Notes: generated by a model not told the origin, from the letters alone. Shown: positions 50,405-62,040, counted from the stretch's first letter. The stretch is 64,000 bases of DNA from Doryteuthis pealeii (GCA_023376005.1 CM042181.1:17724128-17788127), one strand, 5' to 3'. A program made the numbers and translations.

Positions 50405-53400
50405 TCTAACCTACTTGATTAGGTTTGTGTAGGTGAGTCCATGTCTTCATTTTTAATTGGCAAGCTTTAAACCTCAAAGCATCTAGCCCTTTACTTTAAC
50501 CATTGACCTGAAGCCTTCTTTTTTTTGGTTTCTTTATCTTTTTACCTTCAGATTTTATACTGATAGATGTTATTGTTATAAACGTATTGTCCTTGTATAT
50601 GAATTAGTTTTGTGGGGGTGAATCCCTGTCTTCATTTTCATTTGGCAAACTTTAGACCTTAAAGCATCTGGACCTTTACTCTAACCATTGACCTGAAGTC
50701 CATCTCTCATTTATTTATTTATTTAGTTAAGTATATTATCATTGTAAATTAATTAATTTTGTGTAGGTGAGACCATGTCTTCATTTTTAATTGGAAAGCT
50801 TTAGACCTCAAAGTATCTAGCCCTTTACTCTAACCATTGACCTGGTTTATTTATTTATTTATTTTTTTCCTTTTGAACTTGAGATTTTATATTCATAGAT
50901 ATTACTATTAAGCATATTATCATTGTAAATGAATCAGTTTTGTGTGGGTTAGACCATGTCTTTATTTTCAATTGCCAAGCTTTAGACCTTAAAGTATCTA
51001 GCCCCTTACTCTAACCATTGATCTATCTTTTATTTATTTACCTATTTTTTCTTCTTTCTTTCTTTCTTTTGAACTTGCGACCTTATATTGATAGATGTTA
51101 CTGTTATAAGCGTATTGTCATTATAACTGAATCAGTTTTGTGTGGGTGAGTCCATGTCTTAATTTTCAATTGCCAAGCTTTAGACCTTAAAGCATCTAGC
51201 CCTTTACTCTAACCATTAAACTAAAATCTATCTTTTTTTTTTCTTTTTTTTTTTTTTAAAATTCTTTTTTTTTACTTGAGATTTTATATTGATAGATGTT
51301 AAGCTTATTGTAAATGTGTATTCATTTTCATTTAGAAAGCTTTAGACCTTAAAGTATCTAGCCCCTCACTCTAACCATTGACCTGGTCTTTTTTTTTTTT
51401 TTCCTTTTTCCTTTTTCTTTTTGAACTTGAGATTTTATATTCATAGATATTACAATTAAGCATATTATTATTGTAAATGAATCAGTTTTGTGTGGGTTAG
51501 ACCATGTCTTAATTTTCAATCGCCAAGCTTTAGACCTCAAAGTATCTAGCCCCTCACTCTAACCATTGATCTAAAGTCCATCTTTTATTTATTAATCTTT
51601 TATTTTATTTGTTTCTTTCTTTTTACCTTGAAATTTTATATTGATAGATGTTCCTGTTATAAACGTATTATCGTTTAAATTAGTTTTGTGCAGATAAATC
51701 CCTATCTTTATTTTCATTTAGCAAGCATTAGACCTTAAAATGTTTGGCCCTTTACTTTAACCATTGATCTAAAATATTTTTTTTTCTTTCCTTTTTTTTC
51801 CTTTTAACTAAAGACTTTATTACTGTTACAAGCGTATTGTCATTATAACTGAATTAATTTTGTGTGGGTTAGACCATGTCTTCATTTTCAATCGCCAAGC
51901 TTTAGACCTCAAAATATCTAGGCCCTTACTCTAACTATTGATCTAAAGTCCATCTTTTATTTATTTAACTATTTTTTCTTTCTTTTTAACTTGCGACTTT
52001 ATATTGATAGATGTTACTTTTATAAGCGTATTGTCATTATAACTGAATTAGTTTTGTGTAGGTGAGACCATCATGTCTTCATTTTTAATCGCCAAGCTTT
52101 AGACCTCAAAGCATCTAGCCCTTTACTTTAACCATTGACCTGAAGCCTTTTTTTTTTTTGTTTCTTTATCTTTTTACCTTCAGATTTTATACTAATAGAT
52201 ATTACTGTTACAAGCGTATTGTCCTTGTAAATGAATTAATTTTGTGTGGGTTAGACCATGTCTTCATTTTTAATTGACAAGCTTTAAACCTCAAAGTATC
52301 TAGCCCCTTACTCTAACCATTGATCTAAAGTCCATCTTTTATTTATTTAACTATTTTTTCTTTTGAACTTGCGACTTTATATTGATAGATATTACTGTTA
52401 TAAGCGTATTGTCATTATAACTGAATTAGTTTTGTGTGGGTGAGACCATCATGTCTTCATTTTTAATTGACAGGCATTAGACCTCAAAGTATCTAGCCCT
52501 TTACTCTAACCATTGATCTAAAAAATTTTTTTCTTTCCTTTTTTTCCCTTTTGAGACTTTATTACTGTTACAAGCGTATTGTCCTTGTAAATGAATCAGT
52601 TTTGTGTGGGTTAGATCATGTCTTTATTTTCAATCGCCAAGCTTTAGACCTCAAAGTATCTAGCCCCTCACTCTAACCATTGATCTAAAGTCCATCTTTT
52701 ATTTATTTAACTATTTTTTCTTTCTTTCGAACTTGCGACTTTATATTGATAGATGTTACTGTTATAAACGTATTATCATTTAACTAAATTAGTTTTGTGC
52801 AGGTGAATCCCTATCTTCATTTTCATTTAGCAAGCATTAGACCTTAAAATGTCTAGGCCCTTACTCTAACCATTGATCTAAAATCTTTTTTTTTCCTTTT
52901 AACTTGAGACTTTATTACTGTTACAAGCGCATTGTCCTTGTAAATGAATCAGTTTTGTGTGGGTTAGACCATGTCTTCATTTTAATTGGCAAGCTTTAAA
53001 CCTCAAAGTATCTAGCCCCTTACTCTAACCATTGATCTAAAGTCCATCTTTTATTTATTTAACTATTTTTTCTTTCTTTTTAACTTGCGACTTTATATTG
53101 ATAGATATTACTTTTATAAGCGTATTGTCATTATAACTGAATTAGGTTTGTGTAGGTGAGTCCATATCTTCATTTTTAATTGGCAAGCTTTAGACCTTAA
53201 AATGTCTAGCCCTTTACTTTAACCATTGACCTGAATCCTTTTTTTTTTTTTTTTGTTTCTTTATCTTTTTTACCTTCAGATTTTATACTGATAGATATTA
53301 CTGTTACAAGCGTATTTTCCTTGTAAATGAATTAATTTTGTGTGGGTTAGACCATGTCTTCATTTTCAATCGCCAAGCTTTAGACCTCAAAATATCTAGC

Positions 53401-54985
53401 CCCTCACTCTAACCATTGATATAAAGTCCATATTTTATTTATTTAACTATTTTTTCTTTTTTTCTTTCTTTTTACCTTGAAATTTTATATTTATATACAT
53501 TACTGTTATAAACGTATTATCATTTAACTAAATTAGTTTTGTGCAGGTGAATCCCCATCCCTATGTTCATTTTCATTTAGCAAGTATTAGACCTTAAAAT
53601 GTCTAGCCCCTTACTCTAACCAATGAGCTAAAATCTTTTTTCTTTCTTTTAATTTGAGACTTTATATTGATAGATATTACTGTTACAAGCGTATTGTCCT
53701 TGTAAATGAATTAGTTTTGTGTGGGTTAGACCATGTCTTCATTTTAATTGACAAGCTTTAGACCTCAAAGTATCTAGCCCATTACTCTAACCATTGATCT
53801 AAAATCTTTTTTTTTTTAAACTTGAGACTTTATATTAATGTTACTGTTAAGTGTATTGTCATTTTAAATGTGAATTCATTTTCAATTTGAAAGCTTTAGA
53901 CCTCAAAATATCTAGCCCCTTACTCTAACCATTGATATGAAGTCTTTTTTTTTTGTAGGGGGTGGGTCTTTATCTTTTTAAATTGAGAGATGTTTCTGTT
54001 AAGTATATTTTAATTGTAAATAAATCAGTTTTGTGTGGGTGAGTCCATGTCTTCATTTTCAATCGCCAAGCTTTAGACCTTAAAGTATCTAGCCCCTTAC
54101 TCTAACCATTGATCTAAAGTCCGTCTTTTATTTATTTCTTTTTTTGTTAGTTTCTTTCTTTTTACCTTGAAATTTTATATTGATAGATGTTACTGTTATA
54201 AACGTATTATCGTTTAACTAAATTAGTTTTGTGCAGGTGAATCCCAATCTTCATTTTCATTTAGCAAGCATTAGACCTCAAAATGTCTGGCCCTTTACTT
54301 TAACCATTGATCTAAAATCTTTTTTTTCTTTCCTTTTTTTTTCCTTTTAACTTGAGACTTTATTACTGTTACAAGCGTATTGTCATTATAACTGAATTAG
54401 TTTTGTGTAGGTTAGACCATGTCTTCATTTTTAATTGGCAAGCTTTAGACCTCAAAATATCTAGCCCCTTACTCTAACCATTGATCTAAAGTCCATCTTT
54501 TATTTATTTAACTATTTTTTCTTTCTTTTTAACTAGCGACTTTATATTGATAGATATTACTGTTATAAGCGTATTGTCATTATAACTGAATTAGTTTTGT
54601 GTAGGTGAGACCATCATGTCTTCATTTTTAATCGCCAAGCTTTAGACCTCAAAGCATCTAGCCCTTTACTTTAACCATTGACCTGAAGCCTTTTTTTTTT
54701 TTTTTTGTTTCTTTATCTTTTTACCTTCAGATTTTATATTGATAGATATTACTGTTACAAGCGTATTGTCCTTGTAAATGAATTAATTTTGTGTGGGTTA
54801 GACCCTGTCTTCATTTTTAATTGGCAATCTTTAGACCTCAAAATATCTAGCCCCTTACTCTAACCATTGATCTAAAGTCCATCTTTTATTTATTTAACTA
54901 TTTTTTCTTTTGAACTTGCGACTTTATATTGATAGATATTACTGTTATAAGCGTATTGTCATTATAACTGAATTAGTTTTGTGCG
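50405..54985. repeat. ~182-bp satellite, about 25 units
   Basis: Every unit holds ATTAGTTTTGTGTGGGTTAG, CCATGTCTTCATTTTCAATT, GCCAAGCTTTAGACCTCAAA, GTATCTAGCCCCTTACTCTA, ACCATTGATCTAAAGTCC, a T-rich tract of variable length, then ATTGATAGATATTACTGTTA and AAGCGTATTGTC. Spacing is 150-205 bp, set mostly by the T tract and by loss of the TAGATATTACTG part in some units. It ends abruptly inside GAATTAGTTTTGTG at about 54,985. Confidence 0.9.
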
Positions 54986-55470
54986 TGTGTGTTGCTAAGC
55001 AAAGCGTACGTCCCCTAATCAACGAAAATCAATGTGTTCAGTCTCACGTGGTACAAGTGTCATTCACAGCAGCTTATTTCAAACGCAGTTAACATATCGC
55101 CATTTTTCTTAGCGCACGACCGACGCCCCCCCGCACCCCCCGCCCTCTCCGCTGCTAACACTGCAGCTCCGTTCTTTTCTGTTCTCCCTTTCCCTTCCTC
55201 CCTCGTCTTTTGCTATTGATTAAAATAAACGAGCACTAGAAAACACACAGAGGAGAGAAATCAGAATCAGACTGCGATAGAAATATTGTGCGGATTCTTT
55301 GCGACGACTCGGATACGCAAAGATTAGGAACGTGGCTTGTCTGGGAAAGATGTCGGCTCCGATAACTGTTGCCGTATTGTGGATTTGTCTAAAAAAAGAT
55401 TTTACGTTCCGTAGTGCTTCTTTCTATTTTGGGAAACGCAACACAAAGGAATTCGTAGATTTTAATGAGA
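54985..55470 (+). promoter_or_regulatory. CpG-dense non-repeat segment, candidate promoter / first exon
   Basis: By eye about 30 CpG dinucleotides lie in ~490 bp, far more than in the flanking sequence, and I see no similarity to other parts of the window. It contains a C-rich block (about 55,120-55,155), a TATA-like TTAAAATAAA at about 55,219, and an ATG at 55,350 with A at -3. Because CpGs decay where DNA is methylated, an unmethylated functional segment is plausible. It could be the 5' end of a gene running to the right, with the 119-bp satellite then lying in its first intron. This is inference only. Confidence 0.35.
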
Positions 55471-55502
55471 GAGAGAGAGAGAAAGAAAAACCTATTCTTT
55501 AA
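55350..55502 (+). CDS. Possible short first coding exon, 50 codons, unrecognised
   Basis: The frame from ATG at 55,350 starts MSAPITVAVLWICLKK, a short hydrophobic run followed by lysines, then DFTFRSASFYFGKRNTK and a Glu/Arg-rich end produced by a GA microsatellite (about 55,466-55,482). It stops at 55,502, just before the satellite begins. I recognise no domain. If it is an exon, splicing out before the GA repeat is likely (a GTAGTG lies near 55,411). It could equally be chance in CpG-rich sequence. Confidence 0.15.
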   Translation: MSAPITVAVLWICLKKDFTFRSASFYFGKRNTKEFVDFNEREREKEKPIL

Positions 55503-55504
55503 TT

Positions 55505-57605
55505 TTCAAAAGGAAGAAAGGTATTGTCAGGGGTCAGGAATTAATGCAAGTGTTACTGATAAAATAGTGCTATTATAGTTTGAATTGTTAATGCATTGCT
55601 AATGATTTTACCATAGAAATGAATTGCTAATGATTTTACTATAGAAATACATTGAAAATCAGGAAGAAAGGGATTGTCAGGGGTCAGGAATTAATCTAAG
55701 TTGTACTGAAAGAATAGTACTATTTATAGTGTGTCAATATATTGCTGATGATTTTACTACAGAAATGCTTTTAAAATGAGAAAGAAAGGGATTGTCAGTG
55801 GTCAGGAATTAAGACAAGCATTACTGATAGAAAATAGCTTTTTTGTATAATGTAAATGCATTGCTAATGATTTTACTATAGAAATGCATTGAAAATCAGA
55901 AAGAAAGGGATTGTCAGTGGTCAGGAATTAAGACAAGCATTACTGATAGAAAATAGCTTTTTTGTATAATGTAAATGCATTGCTAATGATTTTACTATAG
56001 AAATGTATTGAAAATCAGAAAGAAAGGGATTGTCAGTGGTCAGGAATTAAGGCAAGCATTACTGATAGAAAATAGCTTTTTTGTATAATGTAAATGCATT
56101 GCTAATGATTTTACTATAGAAATGTATTGAAAATCAGAAAGAAAGGGATTGTCAGTGGTCAGGAATTAAGGCAAGCATTACTGATAGAAAATAGCTTTTT
56201 TGTATAATGTAAATGCATTGCTAATGATTTTACTATAGAAATGCATTAAAAATCAGGAAGAAAGGGATTGTCAGTGGTCAGGAATTAAGACAAGCATTAC
56301 TGATAGAAAATAGCTTTTTTGTATAATGTAAATGCATTGCTAATGATTTTACTATAGAAATGCATTGAAAATCAGAAAGAAAGGGATTGTCAGTGGTCAG
56401 GAATTAAGACAAGCATTACTGATAGAAAATAGCTTTTTTGTATAATGTAAATGCATTGCTAATGATTTTACTATAGAAATGTATTGAAAATCAGAAAGAA
56501 AGGGATTGTCAGTGGTCAGGAATTAAGGCAAGCATTACTGATAGAAAATAGCTTTTTTGTATAATGTAAATGCATTGCTAATGATTTTACTATAGAAATG
56601 TATTGAAAATCAGAAAGAAAGGGATTGTCAGTGGTCAGGAATTAAGACAAGCATTACTGATAGAAAATAGCTTTTTTGTATAATGTAAATGCATGGCTAA
56701 TGATTTTACTATAGAAATGCATTAAAAATCAGGAAGAAAGGGATTGTCAGTGGTCAGGAATTAAGACAAGCATTACTGATAGAAAATAGCTTTTTTGTAT
56801 AATGTAAATGCATTGCTAATGATTTTACTATAGAAATGCATTAAAAATCAGGAAGAAAGGGATTGTCAGTGGTCAGGAATTAAGACAAGCATTACTGATA
56901 GAAAATAGCTTTTTTGTATAATGTAAATGCATTGCTAATGATTTTACTATAGAAATGTATTGAAAATCAGAAAGAAAGGGATTGTCAGTGGTCAGGAATT
57001 AAGACAAGCATTACTGATAGAAAATAGCTTTTTTGTATAATGTAAATGCATTGCTAATGATTTTACTATAGAAATGTATTGAAAATCAAAAAGAAAGGGA
57101 TTGTCAGTGGTCAGGAATTAAGACAAGCATTACTGATAGAAAATAGCTTTTTTGTATAATGTAAATGCATTGCTAATGATTTTACTATAGAAATGCATTG
57201 AAAATCAGAAAGAAAGGGATTGTCAGTGTCAGGAATTAAGACAAGCATTACTGATAGAAAATAGCTTTTTTGTATAATGTAAATGCATTGCTAATGATTT
57301 TACTATAGAAATGCATTGAAAATCAGAAAGAAAGGGATTGTCAGTGGTCAGGAATTAAGACAAGCATTACTGATAGAAAATAGCTTTTTTGTATAATGTA
57401 AATGCATTGCTAATGATTTTACTATAGAAATGCATTGAAAATCAGAAAGAAAGGGATTGTCAGTGGTCAGAATTAAAGACAAGCATTACTGATAGAAAAT
57501 AGCTTTTTTGTATAATGTAAATGCATTGCTAATGATTTTGAAAATCTCAGTGGTCAGGATTAAGACAAGCATTGACTGATAGAAAATAGACTTTTTTGTA
57601 TTAAT
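55505..57605. repeat. 119-bp satellite, about 17 units
   Basis: Unit: AAGAAAGGGATTGTCAGTGG, TCAGGAATTAAGACAAGCAT, TACTGATAGAAAATAGCTTT, TTTTGTATAATGTAAATGCA, TTGCTAATGATTTTACTATA, GAAATGCATTGAAAATCAG. The period is 119 bp through the central units, which differ by only a few bases (for example GACAAG/GGCAAG, GCATT/GTATT). The first two units are longer and diverged, and the last breaks down after 57,540 with scattered indels. Confidence 0.95.
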
Positions 57606-57629
57606 GTAAATTGACATTGTCTAATTGAT

Positions 57630-57740
57630 TTATTACTAATAGAGTACTTATAAAACAAGAATTAAACTAAAAACAAAATGTCTTTGGTAATAAAATAACC
57701 CCCAAATAATTAGAAACATGCCATTTAATAATTAAATCAA
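57630..57740 (+). repeat. Degraded stem-loop module
   Basis: TCTTTGGTAATAAAATAACC, AACATGCCATT and an ACCAACCAACC tail, with extra inserted bases. Confidence 0.55.
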
Positions 57741-57854
57741 CCAACCAACCTCATTGAAACAGAGGGTGAACAAGATTTCATTCCCATTGCTCTCATTAAG
57801 AGAGAAATCAATAATACTCAATTGGCTTACCACTGTAAACTGCTAAATACAATT

Positions 57855-58032
57855 GCATTAGTATGTAGATAAGGTTAACAGTATTAATAATGTAAAACAA
57901 TTTTATCTATAATTGAGGTTTAAATAAAAAATCATGGAGAATGTGATGTAAATAATAAAGGGAATTATGACTTGAGTAGGGACATAGTTTTGGTTACAGG
58001 CAGAAAAACACACAATCTCTATTATAATAAGA
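57855..58032 (-). mobile_element. Helitron-like 5'-end fragment
   Basis: Minus strand: TCTTATTATAATAGAGATTG, CTGCCTGTAACCAAAACTAT, as at 13,619 and 60,350. The 3' part is missing. Confidence 0.5.
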
Positions 58033-58059
58033 TTAGATAGAAAAAAGGAACCTACTCTT

Positions 58060-58140
58060 AGAATTTAAGAACCTTCTTGTCGAACTCGGGAACCTTTATA
58101 TTGTAATCAGGAGCTTTTACGGAACTTCGAATAATCCAAA
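58060..58140 (+). repeat. Single-copy relative of the 62.1-kb 20-bp minisatellite
   Basis: CTTGTCGAACTCGGGAACCT, then TGTAATCAGGAGC and ACGGAACTTCGAA. The same flanks enclose seven copies of the GGACTCGGGAACC unit at 62.14-62.28 kb. Confidence 0.65.
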
Positions 58141-58197
58141 TTATCAAGCCTCATCTTAAAAATTCAGACAAATAGTCTCGGACCATTTATTTTATAA

Positions 58198-58395
58198 AAA
58201 CTAGTATACTGCGCAGATTGAAAATATCAGATAAGCTTCTGGAAAACTTCTGGAACTTTCTCTGGAAACTTACTCATCCATGATGTCTGCTTTACTGACC
58301 ATGAAGATCAAATGATTAGAGATGCTCAAATCTAATCAGATCGCTTCTATTCTTTATTTTCCCTGCATGTCTGACATAAGGCCATCTTTATTCGC
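58198..58395 (+). repeat. Duplicated segment D, copy 1
   Basis: CTGCGCAGATTGAAAATATC, AGATAAGCTTCTGGAAAACT, TCTGGAACTTTCTCTGGAAA, CATGTCTGACATAAGGCC recur at 58,945-59,155. They read like part of an older interspersed repeat. Confidence 0.7.
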
Positions 58396-58489
58396 ATAGA
58401 GAATTTTTCTTCTTCACAATATGCATGAAAGGAAAAAAATTGGAATACATTGAATATGCATTTCAATTTGATTGGGGTCCAGCAAAAAA

Positions 58490-58862
58490 TCACACACACA
58501 CACACATATATATATTGATTCATTATTGAATATAACTTTCATCCAATTGTCCACACGCTATGATTATTTTTATTTTTTTTATTTTTATTTTAAAAAAATT
58601 TTTTTTTTTTAGATTTATTAACCATCATCAGGGTAACATTAAGAAGCAATATGATGAAGCTCCTTCAAAAGATATTATTTTCGTTTCATCTCACACACAC
58701 ACACACACACAAATATATTGATTCATCATTGAATATCACTTTCATCCAATTGTCCACATGCTATGAATGTTTCTTTTTAGATTTATTAACCATCATCAGG
58801 GTAATATTAAGAAGCAATGTGATTAAGCTCCTTCAAAAAATATTATTTTCATTTCATCTCAC
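58490..58862 (+). repeat. Two tandem ~180-bp units with CA microsatellites
   Basis: Each unit: (CA)n, TATTGATTCAT, ATTGAATAT, CTTTCATCCAATTGTCCACA, GATTTATTAACCATCATCAG, AAGAAGCAAT, CTCCTTCAAAA, TTTCATCTCAC. They are inserted between the two copies of segment D. Confidence 0.75.
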
Positions 58863-58944
58863 TTGAAAATAACATCTTTTCAACTTTTATTCGTTTCGTT
58901 TCTATTTCTGCTTTCATTTCTATCACAACTCCCAGACCATAGTC

Positions 58945-59155
58945 TTACAAAAACTCTTAAACTGCGCAGATTGAAAATATCAGATAAGCTTCTGGAAAAC
59001 TTCTGGAACTTTCTCTGGAAATTTATTAATCCAAGATGTCTGCTATTTTGACCATGAAGATCAACTTATTATAAGAAGCTCAAATCTAATCAGATTGTTT
59101 TCATTCTTTATTTTCCCCTACATGTCTGACATAAGGCCCTCTTTATCCACATACA
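58945..59155 (+). repeat. Duplicated segment D, copy 2
   Basis: Same blocks as copy 1 (CTGCGCAGATTGAAAATATC and onward) with scattered substitutions. Confidence 0.7.
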
Positions 59156-59244
59156 ACAGCAATAGAATCAATGCACACGCACACATACATATATGACTAC
59201 ACACTATTCATGTTCCTGACATTAGTACATTATTCTATGTATTA

Positions 59245-59312
59245 TGCATGAGCCTTTGATGAGTTGTGGTGCACCTTGAGCACTGTACACAATAAATTTC
59301 ATTATCATTATT
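59245..59312 (+). repeat. Possible retroelement 3' end
   Basis: GGTGCACCTTGAGCACTGTA, CACAATAAATTTCATTATCA resembles the short-tailed 3' ends of animal SINE/LINE elements (CACCTTGAGC ... AATAAAT ... ATTATTATT). Only one copy is present, so this is weak. Confidence 0.35.
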
Positions 59313-59711
59313 AAAATGCAAGAAAAATAGGTGAGAAATTCACACAACACTATTACTACCAGGTGTAAAATACTAGTGAAAAATGAATGAAGCTATTACT
59401 ACTAGGTGTAAAAGCAAGAGAAATAAGATGAAAAATACTAGTGAAAAATGAATAATTACTCTGGTTTACAAAGAAATTGAGGCAAGTACAAAAATAGCTG
59501 TTTTAACCTAATTTGGGGGTGCAGCTGAATTCAGATTTGAAATTCGTTTTTACTCATCACCTCTAGTTTTTTTTAGATATGCACACTGTACATTTTGTAC
59601 ACATACTGTTACATAAAGGCGTATATGCATTCAGGGTTAATTTCTAATACTGTGTGACTTATGTCTTCTTTTTTAGTTATTATGCAATAAATGTAAGTGA
59701 TATTATATATA
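59312..59711. other. AT-rich stretch, nothing recognised
   Basis: Contains a partial short duplication (TATTACTACTAGGTGTAAAA near 59,350 and 59,392). No gene seen. Confidence 0.5.
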
Positions 59712-60350
59712 CTAGCAAATATATGCACCCTCCGGGTGCAAGTATCTAAGTTTTAATATAATAAAATATCATGTTAAATTAGAAAGACTAATGAAACTGA
59801 ATAAGAATTCAGATAAAAATATTTGAAACGGAGGGGGTATAATCGGAAAATAGAACAACTTTGAAACTAACTCTTCCATAATTTCCCTTACTCCCGTCTT
59901 TCATTGGTAAATTTTCATAATTTAACTATTTAGTTAAAATAGGAAGTAAAGAATAAAATTTGTTATTTCTTCTTGTTAATGGATTTGTTTTAAGATTTAT
60001 CCCCGAGATTTTTGCTCATATTCAATAAGATAAAACCAAACAATTAGAAATCAATAATACTAAGCATATATTTATTAAAATCAAATATTAAATATCAATA
60101 TGCAAATCAGCCTTCCCATTCACACTGTAAACCACTATTTTGTTGTATATATAAATACAATTGCATGTTATTAGTATGTAGATATGGTCAACAGTCTTAA
60201 TGATGTAAAACAATTTTACTAATAATTGAGGTTTAAATAAAAAATAAAATCATGGAGATTGTGGTGTAAATAACTAAGGGAATTGTGATTTGTATAGTAA
60301 TATAGTTTCAGTTACAGACAGACAAACCCACAATCTCCATTATAATAAGA
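59712..60350 (-). mobile_element. Helitron-like element, complete (~639 bp)
   Basis: On the minus strand the 5' end is TCTTATTATAATGGAGATTG with TCTGTCTGTAACTGAAACTA. The 3' end has a perfect 7-bp hairpin TGCACCC-GGA-GGGTGCA (59,724-59,740), 8 nt, then CTAG followed by T. This is the canonical Helitron 3' architecture. No Rep/helicase coding sequence; it is a non-autonomous member. Confidence 0.7.
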
Positions 60351-60500
60351 TATATAGCTATATATCAAGACGGATTTTGGCAGTTAAGCGTAGCCAACAC
60401 GTCTCAATCAACAGCCAGTAATCATCTTTTGATAAATCCTTATAGAAATGGGGTTCTGGACTTAGAAAATTCTCAACTGGATGTTAAGAGTTAATAAAAT
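60350..60500. other. Unassigned segment
   Basis: Moderate-complexity sequence with several CpGs (AAGCGTAGCCAACACGTCTC). No element or gene recognised. Confidence 0.35.
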
Positions 60501-60622
60501 TTGATGATTTTACTTACTTATGATACAAACCCTTTAACATTGAATATTTAAGTCACAACCCAGACAAAATCTTTCAAAAAGTAATTTTAACACTACCCAG
60601 AGGCCGTTTTCTTTTTGCTAGT
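60500..60622 (+). mobile_element. Helitron-like 3'-end fragment
   Basis: TGATGATTTTACTTACTTAT, CAAACCCTTTAACATTG, CTACCCAGAGGCCG, TTTTCTTTTTG, then CTAG followed by T, as in the 3' ends at 40,755 and 41,686. Confidence 0.6.
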
Positions 60623-60759
60623 AATAATAATAATCCTTTGTTTGTGATAGGAGGTAAGTGGCCATACATTAGTGTGTGGCATAACATTTATTGACAGAGA
60701 AAATGGATCATCGGGTTGTGGTTCAAGTTCTGCCTGAGGCTATTTGAATCTCTCTGTAT

Positions 60760-61440
60760 TATATTGTTAGGAAGGGTGAGGAGGAGGAGGAGGAGGGGGG
60801 AGAAGGAATAGATGAGGCTGAGGAGAAATAGAGGGGCAAGGAGTTAAAGTAGAAGAGGAAAAAGAAAATGAGCAAAAGAAGTAAGGAAAAGAGGTACAAG
60901 CAGATAAAGAGAGGGAAAAGAGGTGAAGTAGCAGAGAAGGAGTGGGAGGTGAAAGTGGGGGTGAGGTAGAAGGAAGAGGTGAAAACAGAGAAGGAGTAGT
61001 ATTGAAGTGGGGAAGGAAGAGGTGAGAGTGGGTTGGGGTGATGAGGTAGAAAGAAGAGGTGAAAACAGAGTAGGAGTAGTATTGAAGTGGGGAAGGAAGA
61101 GGTGAGAGTGGGTTGGAGTGGATGAAGGAAGAGGTGAAGGTGGAGAAGAAGTTTTAGTGGAAGTAAGAGGAGGAGGTGAAAGCAGAGTAGGAGTGTTGTG
61201 AAAGGGGGAAAGGAAGAGGCGAGAGTGTAGTAGGAGGAAAAAGAGACTGAACTAGAACAGTAGAGAGAGGGGGAGGATAGGAAGTTGAAGAGGAGGGGTG
61301 GACATGAAGTGGAAAGGAAAATAAGGTGACAGCAGAAGGGAGCAGGAGGAGTAAAGAAAAGATTGTTCAAGTAAACAAGGGAGGAGGGAGGAAGGAAGTA
61401 AAACAAAAAGAAAGAAAAAAAAAAAAAAAAAAACAAACAA
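60760..61440. repeat. Purine-rich (GGA/GAA) tract
   Basis: About 680 bp of GAGGAGGAAG-type sequence, with local near-duplications (GAGGTGAGAGTGGGTTGG twice). A 225-codon minus-strand frame of Phe/Ser/Leu/Pro composition runs through it and is a repeat artefact. It ends in poly-A. Confidence 0.9.
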
Positions 61441-61975
61441 AAAAGTCCTGACAGAATTAAAGAAAAAAATGGCTACAAATTTAAGACAAGGTGGATTAAA
61501 AGCTTCAAGGAAAAAAAAGAAAAAAAAAGATTAAATGTTAACAATAAAAAAAAAAGGCGGGTGGGGGGGGGGAGATATTTAAAAGGAGTTAGTTGTCATG
61601 GTTGGGGGTCAGGATTTGACCTAGACGTGTTTGCCCTACCTTGTCACCCTGGCAAACAGCAATCATCTCTTCCTGACCTGCCCCAAGTCTGTCACCGCCC
61701 CAAACAAACTAATTATCTAAAAATGCTGTCAGCATCAAATTATCAGACCAAATAATCTTCCTTAAAATTCTTCTTTTTTTTTTTTTTTGTCATTCCTCCC
61801 TGCACCCCCCTTCCCTCCCCGGGGTGGAGGAAAAATCTTGTTCCATTCTTTGTTTCGTTTGTCATTCGGATATTTCAGACACAAAAAGTTCTTTCCAATT
61901 GTTGAATCATTAATGAATCTCTTCCGTTACTCGAGGCAGACTGTGAACTCATCGTAATTTGAATTTAGACAAGTT
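61440..61975. other. A-rich then mixed non-coding sequence
   Basis: Contains poly-A tracts, a G run at 61,563 and a C-rich segment near 61,802-61,822. No gene or element recognised. Confidence 0.5.
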
Positions 61976-61979
61976 TCTG

Positions 61980-62040
61980 TATTTACTGTCACTGTTTACG
62001 TCACATTACCAAAAATCCTCAATGCATAGAATAAAGGACA
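61980..62040 (+). repeat. Short Helitron-5'-like fragment, copy 1
   Basis: TTACTGTCACTGTTTACGTC, ACATTACCAAAAATCCTC, ATGCATAGAATAAA resembles the 40.4-kb element just inside its 5' end. A second copy lies at 62,400-62,465, so the minisatellite is bracketed by it. Confidence 0.45.

Noticed and set aside
55505..57605. Hammerhead motif in the 119-bp satellite (CTAATGA ... GAAAT)
   Set aside because: The invariant G of CUGANGA is A in almost all units, stem II does not pair and no stem III/cleavage site follows. One edge unit has CTGATGA but the stems still fail.
58610..58800. Hammerhead motif on the minus strand (CTGATGATGGTTAAT ... GAAACAT)
   Set aside because: Stem II pairs poorly, the nucleotide at the cleavage position is G, and stem I does not close.
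60759..61436. 225-codon minus-strand frame
   Set aside because: It is the complement of a GGA/GAA purine tract; low-complexity Phe/Ser/Leu/Pro with no domain.
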